Positions 14,607 to 21,676 of a stretch of DNA of 64,000 nt are shown piece after piece. Each line of letters begins with the position of its first letter. Positions within the stretch are counted from its first letter, which is position 1. A model generated the notes under the pieces. The model did not search any database, was not told the DNA's origin, and saw only the letters and a program-made list of their open reading frames with translations. Position numbers and translations under genes: made by a program. The DNA lies in the NCBI GenBank assembly GCA_030653385.1, contig JAURZM010000076.1:162729-226728 (forward strand), given 5' to 3'. This stretch comes from Rubrivivax sp. (GTDB lineage Bacteria > Pseudomonadota > Gammaproteobacteria > Burkholderiales > Burkholderiaceae_C).

Positions 14607-17137
14607 GACGGGTTCCCGAAGGCCAGAGGCAACAGCGCCATCAGCACCCAGGCTGCGGCGGTGGCCAAGGTGCAGAACTTCCACCACATGGCCACGACGG
14701 CGGGTTCGTAGGGTGCCGCCAGGCTGACGTGGCCATGGTGCACCCGCAGCGCCTGCAGCGCCGCCAGCACCGCGGCCAGGGCAGCGTGCAGCAGCAGGAA
14801 GATCAGCGTGAAGGCCAGCACCGCGTCGTGTGCTCGCAAGCCGGGCTGCAGCCCGGCGGTGGCCAGCAGCCACGACAGCCCCGCACAGGCCAGCACGCCC
14901 AGTGCGCTGCTGAGCCACAGCCGTGTCCGCAGGCCGGTTTCCTTGCCGGCCCGCAGGCGCTGCACCGCGCCGCGCAATGTCCACAGGCCCGCACCCAAGA
15001 GCAAGGTCACTGCCGCCAGCGGCCAGGTGCCCAAGGGCGAGGCCGCGGGTGGCCGCCCGTCCGGTACCACGGTCCACAGGTACAGCCAGCCGAACATCAG
15101 CGCACCGTACAAGGCCGCGTCGGCCAGCAGCGTCATGCCCATGCCCCACAGCCCGGGACCGTCGAAGGTGCGTGAGTGCAGCTTCAGGCCCGCGGGCAGG
15201 TCGTGCGCTTCGCCACCGGCGGCCAGCGGATGGGCGCCGTTTTCCCACGACCAGCGCAACAGCACCACCGCCGCCACCAGCGCCAGCACGATCGCAGGGC
15301 TGTACAGCTTCAGCAGCAGTGCGATGCACAGCAGCGCCATCACGCCGCCCGCCACCAGCGGCCACCACGAGTTGCCGGGCAGGTGGAACACCTCGCGCAC
15401 GCGGCCGCTCACCGGGTCCACGCCCAGCGTCTCGCGGCGGCCGTGTGCGGCCTGCGGCAGCGCGTGTTGGCCCGCCGCGATGGTCTGCGGCAGATCGGGT
15501 TGGTCCCACAGCGGGTGTCGTGTGCTGATGCGCGGCAGACTGGCGAAGTTGTAGGAACGCGGCGGTGTGCCGCTGGCCCATTCCAGCGTGTCGGCGTTCC
15601 AGGGGTTCAGCGGCGCCTTGCGGCCGTGGCGCCAGTGCAGCGCCAGGTCGAGCAGCAGCGTGGCGATGCCAAAGGCCATCACGAAGCTGAACACCGACGA
15701 CACCAGGTTCGGTGTGTCCCAGCCCAGACCGGGGTCGTAGGTGTAAACACGCCGCGGCATGCCCAGGAGCCCGGTCCAGTGCATCACCAGGAAGGTGCCG
15801 TTGAAGCCGATGAAAGTGAGCCAGAAGCCGGTTCTGGCCAGCGCTTCGAAGGGCAGTCGGCCGCTGAAGTGCGGCAGCCAGTGGTAGATGCCGGCGATCA
15901 GCGGAAACAGCATGCCGCCGATCAGCACGTAGTGGAAGTGCGCCACCACGAAGTGGGTGTCGTGCACCTGCCAGTTGAAGGGCACGAAGGCCAGCATCAC
16001 ACCGGTCAGCCCGCCGGCGACGAAGATGAACAGGAAACCGCCCACCCACAACATCGGCACGCTCCACACCGGTCGGCCGGCCCACAGCGTGGCGATCCAC
16101 GCAAACAGCTGGATGCCGGTGGGCACCGCCACCAGCATGCTGGCCAATGCAAAAAACGCCTGCGACAAAGCCGGGATGCCGACCGCGAACATGTGGTGCA
16201 CCCACAGGCCGAAGCTGATGAAGCCGGTGCCGATCATCGACACCACCACCCAGCGGTAGCCCACCAGCGGCCGGCGTGCATACACCGGCACCAGCATCGA
16301 CACCACGCCCGCGGCGGGCAGGAAGATGATGTAGACCTCGGGGTGGCCGAACAGCCAGAACAGGTGTTGCCACAGCAAGGGGTCGCCGCCACGGGTGGGG
16401 TCGAAAAAGGCCCAGCCGGCGGCCCGTTCCAGTTCCAGCAGCAGGCTGCCCAGGATCAGCGGCGGAAAACCCACGATCACCATCAACGAGGTCACCAGCA
16501 TCGACCACGCGAAGATCGGCATCTGGTGCAGCCCCATGCCAGCAGCCCGCGCGCGCAGGATGGACACCGCGATGTCGATGGCCGCGGCCATGGTCGCGAT
16601 CTCGATGAAGGTGATGCCCAGCAGCCAGAAGTCGGCGCCCATGCCCGGCGAGTAGTTGTTGCTGGACAGCGGCGTGTACATGAACCAGCCGGCGTCGGGC
16701 GCCAGGCCCACCAGCAGGCTGCTGGTGAAGATCAGCCCGCCGAACAGGTAACACCAGTAGCCGAAGGCGCCCAGGCGCGGGAACACCAGGTCACGCGCGC
16801 CCAGCATCTTGGGCAGCAGGTAGGCTGCCAGGCCCTGCTGCATGGGCACGGCGAAGAGAAACATCATCATCGTGCCGTGCATCGTGAAGGCCTGGTTGTA
16901 GGCCTGCGCGCTCATGAAACCCTGGTTCGGCTGCGCCAGTTGCGCGCGCAGCAGCATGCCCAGCAGCCCGGCGATGAGGAAGAACACGACGCCTGTGACC
17001 ATGAAGCGCTTGGCCAGGCTGGTGTGGTTGACGATGCTCAGTGCCCGCCAGCCACGTGGGTTGCCCCAAACGGCTTCGAACTCGGCGTGCAGCTTGGCCG
17101 GGTCTTGTGCTGCGGCCTGAGCGGTGGGCTCGCTCAT
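14603..17137 (-). CDS. ctaD: Cytochrome c oxidase subunit I-III fusion
   Basis: 844 residues. Residues about 35-545 are haem-copper oxidase subunit I with 12 helices. It keeps the CuB/Tyr motif GHPEVYI, the His pair WVHHMFAVG, the haem ligands HDTHFVVAHFHYV and a first haem ligand in FTMHGTMMMF. The Glu of GHPEVYI marks an A1-type oxidase. A linker of about 110 residues with one helix pair leads to a subunit III-like region (about 660-844, FDGPGLWGMGMTLLADAALY). It reduces oxygen to water and pumps protons in the inner membrane. The start overlaps the coxB stop (ATGA) and the stop overlaps the next start (GTGA). Confidence 0.95.
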   Translation of the reverse strand: MSEPTAQAAAQDPAKLHAEFEAVWGNPRGWRALSIVNHTSLAKRFMVTGVVFFLIAGLLGMLLRAQLAQPNQGFMSAQAYNQAFTMHGTMMMFLFAVPMQQGLAAYLLPKMLGARDLVFPRLGAFGYWCYLFGGLIFTSSLLVGLAPDAGWFMYTPLSSNNYSPGMGADFWLLGITFIEIATMAAAIDIAVSILRARAAGMGLHQMPIFAWSMLVTSLMVIVGFPPLILGSLLLELERAAGWAFFDPTRGGDPLLWQHLFWLFGHPEVYIIFLPAAGVVSMLVPVYARRPLVGYRWVVVSMIGTGFISFGLWVHHMFAVGIPALSQAFFALASMLVAVPTGIQLFAWIATLWAGRPVWSVPMLWVGGFLFIFVAGGLTGVMLAFVPFNWQVHDTHFVVAHFHYVLIGGMLFPLIAGIYHWLPHFSGRLPFEALARTGFWLTFIGFNGTFLVMHWTGLLGMPRRVYTYDPGLGWDTPNLVSSVFSFVMAFGIATLLLDLALHWRHGRKAPLNPWNADTLEWASGTPPRSYNFASLPRISTRHPLWDQPDLPQTIAAGQHALPQAAHGRRETLGVDPVSGRVREVFHLPGNSWWPLVAGGVMALLCIALLLKLYSPAIVLALVAAVVLLRWSWENGAHPLAAGGEAHDLPAGLKLHSRTFDGPGLWGMGMTLLADAALYGALMFGWLYLWTVVPDGRPPAASPLGTWPLAAVTLLLGAGLWTLRGAVQRLRAGKETGLRTRLWLSSALGVLACAGLSWLLATAGLQPGLRAHDAVLAFTLIFLLLHAALAAVLAALQALRVHHGHVSLAAPYEPAVVAMWWKFCTLATAAAWVLMALLPLAFGNPS

Positions 17138-17886
17138 GGTCGCTGGTGCGCGGTGGTGCGTGGCTGATCTGCCAGCCAGGTGTCGAAGTCGGCCGGTGGC
17201 ATGGCAATCACCGTCATCACCATGTGGGCGTGGCCCAGGCCGCAGAACTCGGCGCACTGGCCGCGAAACGTGCCGGCCTGGTCGGCCTGCAGCCGCACGA
17301 TGCCGGTGCGGCCGGGAATGGCGTCGAGCTTGCCGCCCAGGCGCGGCACCCAGAAGGAATGGATGACGTCCAGGCTGCCCACGTGCACGTGCACCGGCCG
17401 GCCCACCGGCAGGCGCAGTTCGTTGCGCAGCCGCACGCCGCTGTCGGGGTAGTGCAGCGCCCACCACCATTGCTGGCCGGTGGCGTCGATGCGCAGCGGT
17501 GGAGGCGCCGTCGGGTCGGCGGCTGATCGCGACCAGGACATCACCGGCAGCGGCAGTTGGTGCAAACCAGCCGGGCTGCCGAAGATCAGCAGCGGCACGA
17601 TGGCCAAGGCCGGCAGCACGATGCCACCGCCGACGATCCAGTGCCGCCCGGTCCGATCAGCGACCTGCGGCTGATCATCCGGTGGCGGGCCGGCCCTCCG
17701 GCGCATGGCCACCCACCACAAGGCCACGACGCCGAGCAGCACCAGGGTGCCCACCCCCAGCATCCACCACCACACGGTGGCAATCGCCAGGGCCGAAGGA
17801 CCGGCAGGGTCCAGCACCGACTGCGGGCCGTCACAGCCCACCAGCCCCACCAGCAAGGGAACCAAGCAGCCCGCACGACAACCCAA
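17134..17886 (-). CDS. coxB: Cytochrome c oxidase subunit II (CuA type, no haem c domain)
   Basis: About 250 residues. The N-terminus forms a lipoprotein-like signal (VPLLVGLVGC), then two membrane helices (ATVWWWMLGVGTLVLLGVVA and IVGGGIVLPALAIVPLLIFG), then the periplasmic cupredoxin domain. CuA ligands are visible in DVIHSFWVPRL and GQCAEFCGLGHAHM (Cys, Glu, Cys, His, Met). The protein stops soon after, so it lacks the C-terminal cytochrome c domain of true caa3 enzymes. No ATG is suitably placed; TTG 17886 gives a good signal peptide and is proposed. First gene of the oxidase operon; the gap to the divergent DUF2231 gene is only 36 bp. Confidence 0.85.
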   Translation of the reverse strand: MGCRAGCLVPLLVGLVGCDGPQSVLDPAGPSALAIATVWWWMLGVGTLVLLGVVALWWVAMRRRAGPPPDDQPQVADRTGRHWIVGGGIVLPALAIVPLLIFGSPAGLHQLPLPVMSWSRSAADPTAPPPLRIDATGQQWWWALHYPDSGVRLRNELRLPVGRPVHVHVGSLDVIHSFWVPRLGGKLDAIPGRTGIVRLQADQAGTFRGQCAEFCGLGHAHMVMTVIAMPPADFDTWLADQPRTTAHQRP

Positions 17887-17922
17887 GCCCCACGCCGCGT
17901 TGGCGGGCCGGACAAAGCAACG

Positions 17923-18384
17923 ATGAAGCCCACTTCTGAACCGATCCTCAGCCGCGCCGCGATTGCCGGTCACCCGGTGCACCCGATGCTGATCCACTTC
18001 CCGGTGGCAGCACTGATCGCCTTGGTGGGCGCCGATGCGGCTTACCTGAACACCGGCGACCCGTTCTGGGCCCGTGCCGGTGTGTGGCTGGCGGGTGTGG
18101 GTGCGCTGGGTGGCTGGGTTGCCAGCCTGGCCGGCCTGGTGGACCTGCTCACCGTGTCGCAGATTCGGCGCCTCATCACCGCCTGGGGCCACGCGCTGGT
18201 GGCGGTGATGATGCTGTCGCTGGCCACCTTCAACTGGCAGCTGCGCTTGGGCGACGACCCGGGCCGCTACGTCATGCCCTGGGGCCTGGTCATGACAATG
18301 GCCACGGCGGGATTCATCGCGCTGGCCGCCTACCTGGGCGGGCGCCTGGTGTACGAAAACGCGGTGGGCGTGCACACCGACTGA
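17923..18384 (+). CDS. DUF2231 membrane protein
   Basis: 153 residues with four predicted membrane helices. The DUF2231 pattern is clear: GHPVHPMLIHFPVAALIALV near residue 15, with conserved His-Pro pairs, then GDPFWARAGVWLAGVGALGG and a helix starting THRLGP-like region. The family is often found beside cytochrome and haem-related genes, and its conserved His suggest haem or metal binding, but the function is not established. ATG 17923 lies in the short gap with the divergent coxB. A hairpin follows the stop. Confidence 0.88.
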   Translation: MKPTSEPILSRAAIAGHPVHPMLIHFPVAALIALVGADAAYLNTGDPFWARAGVWLAGVGALGGWVASLAGLVDLLTVSQIRRLITAWGHALVAVMMLSLATFNWQLRLGDDPGRYVMPWGLVMTMATAGFIALAAYLGGRLVYENAVGVHTD

Positions 18385-18406
18385 AGCCGCCGTGAAGCGG
18401 CGGTTT
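18384..18406. terminator. Terminator-like hairpin between convergent genes
   Basis: AAGCCGCC and GGCGGTTT pair with one G-T wobble around a 7-nt loop, followed by TTTC. It lies between the DUF2231 stop and the end of the converging CopD-like gene and could serve both. Confidence 0.5.
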
Positions 18407-18440
18407 CGGGCGCGGTGTGCTTGTGCTGCCGGCTGGTGGC

Positions 18441-18866
18441 TCATGGCCATCCCGGCTTGCCCAGCACCAGCCCGGCGATGCCAGCCAGCCACAGCAGCGT
18501 GCTGGCGCCCACCACCCGGCCGGCCAGGGCCAGCCCGCGGTGTTCGCCGCGTTCGCTGCGCAGCACCAGCAGGCCGCAGGCACCGTGCCCCAGCACCAGC
18601 AGGCTCACCAGCGCCAGCTTCATCATCAGCCAGGGCGCCAGCGGCCCGCGCGTGGCAAAGAGCCAGGTGCCGCTGGTGATGGCCACCAGCGCGGCAGGTG
18701 TGGCCACGCTGGTGTAGAAGGCGCGCAGCAGCGGCGCACCGGGGCCTGCCGGGGCCTTGCCGGTGGCGGGCGCCCGGGCGGCGGCCGCCAGCAGGGCCGG
18801 CAGGTAGAGCAGGGCGCCGCACCACACGATCACGGCGCCGATGTGCAGCAGCTTCAGCCAAGGCAT
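18441..18866 (-). CDS. CopD-family membrane protein
   Basis: 141 residues with four membrane helices. It opens MPWLKLLHIGAVIVWCGALL, with the conserved His-x9-Trp-x-Gly/Cys-Gly pattern of CopD/HemJ-like proteins; a second His lies in LVLGHGACGLLVL. CopD proteins act in copper uptake in the inner membrane; the related HemJ family oxidises protoporphyrinogen. Placement next to the oxidase operon suits copper supply or haem handling, but which one cannot be decided from sequence alone. The start at ATG 18866 fits the family length. The divergent gap with the dehydrogenase gene contains a perfect stress-type palindrome. Confidence 0.75.
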   Translation of the reverse strand: MPWLKLLHIGAVIVWCGALLYLPALLAAAARAPATGKAPAGPGAPLLRAFYTSVATPAALVAITSGTWLFATRGPLAPWLMMKLALVSLLVLGHGACGLLVLRSERGEHRGLALAGRVVGASTLLWLAGIAGLVLGKPGWP

Positions 18867-18933
18867 GTGGCATGGCGCCGGGCTGGCGCGTGTGGCAGTT
18901 GGCTGCGCAGTAGGCCGCTGCACGCCTGGCTGC

Positions 18934-18955
18934 GTCTGTTCGTCGGCGAACAGAC
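18934..18955. promoter_or_regulatory. Stress-type palindrome, perfect copy
   Basis: GTCTGTTCG-TCGG-CGAACAGAC: perfect 9-bp arms with a 4-bp centre, the best copy of the element in the window. It ends 33 nt before the PQQ dehydrogenase gene and starts 68 nt before the divergent CopD-like gene, so it could serve either. Confidence 0.6.
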
Positions 18956-18988
18956 CCGGACCCGTGCGAACGTGGAAGCTGCGGCCGC

Positions 18989-21583
18989 ATGAACCCCGTG
19001 CCGACGCCGCCTGACCCCCGTCCCCCTTCCGATGCCCATTCCCAAGGCGCCCCACACGGCGTCGCCTGGGGCGTGTTGCGGGTGCTGGCCGTGCTGCTCT
19101 TGCTGCTGGGCCTGGTGATGGCCATGCTCGGCGCCTGGCTGCTGGCGCTGGGCGGCTCGGCCTACTTCGTGCTGGCCGGCACGGTGATGGTGGCCGCAGC
19201 GGCCCTGGTGCTGGCGGGTCGTTCCACGGCGGGTGTCGGGCTGTATGCGCTGGTGGTGCTGAGCACGCTGGTCTGGTCGCTGTGGGAAATCCACGGCAAG
19301 GGCTGGATGCCGGTTTGGGGCGTCGACCTGGCCAGCCGCGTGGGCGTGCTGCTGGGCCTGCTGGTGCTGATGGCCCTGGCGCTGATTCCACCCACGTCTC
19401 GCCCGGCGCATGGCGGGCGCGCCCGCCGCGGCCGCCGTGGCCCGGTGCTGGCCGGCCTGGCCATGCTGGGCCTGGCACTGGCCGTGCCAGCGGTTCTGAC
19501 ACGGTGGGCGCCGGTGCAGGCCCAATCTCCGACGGCGGTCGATCCAGCACCGCCGGCGGCGCCCGCAGAGGCCATGGCCGATCCCGTGCCCGTGGCGGTT
19601 CTACCGGGCGCGGCCGAACCCCCGCTCGGCCGTGCGGCCACCGCGCCCGCGCCTGACGAGTGGACGGCCTACGGTGGCTCCAACCTGGGCCAGCGCTTTG
19701 CCCAGGCGACGCAGATCACGCGCGAAAACGTCGGTCGACTCGAACCCGCCTGGACCTTCCGCACCGGCGACATGGCGCCCAACAAGCGGGTGTTTTTCTC
19801 CTTCCAGAACACGCCGCTGAAGATCGGCAACAGCCTCTTCGTGTGCTCCAGCAGCGGACAGGTGTTTGCGCTGCACCCGGCCACCGGCGCGCAGCAGTGG
19901 CACTTCAACCCGGCCGTGCCGGTGCAGGCGATGGGGCCGCTGTTCAGCGTGGCCTGTCGAGCCGTGGCCTACCACGAGGCACCGGCGACGGCGGCCGCAG
20001 CCGCACCGGCCGCCCCGGCCGAATGCCCGCGCCGCATCCTGCTGGCCACCGTGGACAGCCGCCTGATCGCGCTGGACGCCGCCACCGGCAAGCCCTGCCC
20101 CAGCTTCGGCAAGGGCGGCACGGTGGACCTGGGTGAAGGCATGGCCAACCAGGCGCCGGGCCTGTCGTCCACCACCTCGGGCCCGGTGGTGGTTGGCAAC
20201 CGCATCGTCGTCGGCCAGCAGGTCAGCGACAACCAGCGCCGCGATGCGCCCTCGGGTGTGGTGCGGGCCTTCGACGTGCAGACCGGCGCTTTTGCCTGGG
20301 CCTGGGACGCCAAGCGCACCGACCGCCCGCAGCAGCCGCTGGGGCTGGGCGAGATCTGGCCGCGTGGCACGCCCAATGTCTGGTCGCTGATCTCGGCCGA
20401 CGAGGCCTTGGGCCTGGTTTACCTGCCCACTGGCAATGCCGCGAATGACCACTACGGTGCCGACCGCAGTGTCGAAGAAGACCGCTACACCGACTCGGTG
20501 GTGGCCGTGGATGTGGCCACCGGCCGGGTGCGCTGGCACTTCCGCACCGTGGACCATGACCTGTGGGACTACGACCTGGGCGCGCAGCCCACGCTGATGG
20601 ACATGGAAATCGAGGGCAGCACGCGCCGTGTGCTGTTGCAGGGCACCAAGACCGGTTCGATCTTCGTGCTGGACGCCGCCACCGGCGCCGTGCTGCGCCC
20701 GGTCGAGCGCCGCGCCGCGCCGCAGGGCGCCACCCCGGGCGATCGCACCTCGCCGACACAGCCGCAATCGGTGGCCCTGCCCAACTTCGCCGGCGCGCCC
20801 CAGCCCCCGGGGGCGGAACCCGAGCGCCTGACCGAAGCCCACCTGTTTGGCATGACCCCGGTCGATGCGCTGATGTGCCGCATCAAGTTCCGCCAGATGC
20901 GCTACGAGGGCATCTACACCCCCCCCACCGCAGCACCGGGCGGCATGCTGCTGTTCCCGGGCACGATCGGCGGCCTGAACTGGGGCGGACTGGCGGTCAA
21001 CCCCGCGCTGCAGATCGTCGTCACCAACCACAGCCGGCTGCCCAACGTGGTGACGCTGATCCCGCGGGCACAGGTCAAGGACCAACCCGTGGGCAGCGGC
21101 GGCCAGCGCGTGGACCAGGCAGTGGCGCCGCACGCGGGCTCGCCCTATGGCGTGACACGGCCGATCTGGCTGTCGATGTTCGACGTGCCCTGCATCGCGC
21201 CGCCCTGGGGCTACCTGGCCGCCACCGACCTGCGCACCGGCCAGCTGCTGTGGAGCCGGCCGCTGGGCACCGGCTACGACACCGGCCCGCTGGGCATTCC
21301 GACGCGGCTGAAGATCACGCTGGGCACCACCAACATCGGCGGCGCCGTGAACACCGCCAGCGGCCTGACCTTCATTGCCGCGGCGCAGGACAACTTCCTG
21401 CGCGCCTTCGACACCCAAAGCGGCGACATGCTGTGGGAGGCGCGCCTGCCCGCCGGTGGTCAGGCCTCGCCGCTGACCTACATGCACGAAGGCCGGCAGT
21501 ACGTGGCCATTGCCGCCGGCGGCCACGCGCGGCTGAAGACGACGCTGGGCGACAGCGTGGTGGTGTACGCGCTGCCACGCTGA
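18989..21583 (+). CDS. gcd: Membrane-bound PQQ-dependent dehydrogenase (glucose/quinate type)
   Basis: 864 residues. Five membrane helices occupy about residues 25-170 (VLRVLAVLLLLLGLVMAMLG and so on), the N-terminal anchor of the Gcd/QuiA family, which carries ubiquinone sites. A Pro/Ala-rich linker leads to the periplasmic eight-bladed PQQ propeller from about 220: DEWTAYGGSNLGQRFAQATQ, PLKIGNSLFVCSSSGQVFAL, VDHDLWDYDLGAQPTLMD and NWGGLAVNPALQIVVTNHSR. It oxidises glucose or a similar polyol in the periplasm and feeds electrons to quinone. The exact substrate is open. No pqq genes are in the window. A stress-type palindrome stands in its promoter region. Confidence 0.9.
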   Translation: MNPVPTPPDPRPPSDAHSQGAPHGVAWGVLRVLAVLLLLLGLVMAMLGAWLLALGGSAYFVLAGTVMVAAAALVLAGRSTAGVGLYALVVLSTLVWSLWEIHGKGWMPVWGVDLASRVGVLLGLLVLMALALIPPTSRPAHGGRARRGRRGPVLAGLAMLGLALAVPAVLTRWAPVQAQSPTAVDPAPPAAPAEAMADPVPVAVLPGAAEPPLGRAATAPAPDEWTAYGGSNLGQRFAQATQITRENVGRLEPAWTFRTGDMAPNKRVFFSFQNTPLKIGNSLFVCSSSGQVFALHPATGAQQWHFNPAVPVQAMGPLFSVACRAVAYHEAPATAAAAAPAAPAECPRRILLATVDSRLIALDAATGKPCPSFGKGGTVDLGEGMANQAPGLSSTTSGPVVVGNRIVVGQQVSDNQRRDAPSGVVRAFDVQTGAFAWAWDAKRTDRPQQPLGLGEIWPRGTPNVWSLISADEALGLVYLPTGNAANDHYGADRSVEEDRYTDSVVAVDVATGRVRWHFRTVDHDLWDYDLGAQPTLMDMEIEGSTRRVLLQGTKTGSIFVLDAATGAVLRPVERRAAPQGATPGDRTSPTQPQSVALPNFAGAPQPPGAEPERLTEAHLFGMTPVDALMCRIKFRQMRYEGIYTPPTAAPGGMLLFPGTIGGLNWGGLAVNPALQIVVTNHSRLPNVVTLIPRAQVKDQPVGSGGQRVDQAVAPHAGSPYGVTRPIWLSMFDVPCIAPPWGYLAATDLRTGQLLWSRPLGTGYDTGPLGIPTRLKITLGTTNIGGAVNTASGLTFIAAAQDNFLRAFDTQSGDMLWEARLPAGGQASPLTYMHEGRQYVAIAAGGHARLKTTLGDSVVVYALPR

Positions 21584-21676
21584 GCGGATGGGGTCGGCAA
21601 AGCGCGCAGGGTCGCCGCTTGTTTCGTTCCGTGCCATGAAGTCTGTGGCCGGGCCGGCAAACACGCATACTCATGC

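Noticed and set aside
14214..16754. One long 846-codon frame ending in the small oxidase-operon protein
   Set aside because: Only the last 130 codons are protein-like; the rest is an out-of-frame reading of ctaD. A GTG at 14606 overlapping the ctaD stop is the real start.
18934..18955. The stress-type palindrome as a LexA (SOS) box
   Set aside because: CTGT and ACAG are separated by 10 bp here, but the LexA box of Proteobacteria of this type needs 8, and other copies do not keep CTGT.
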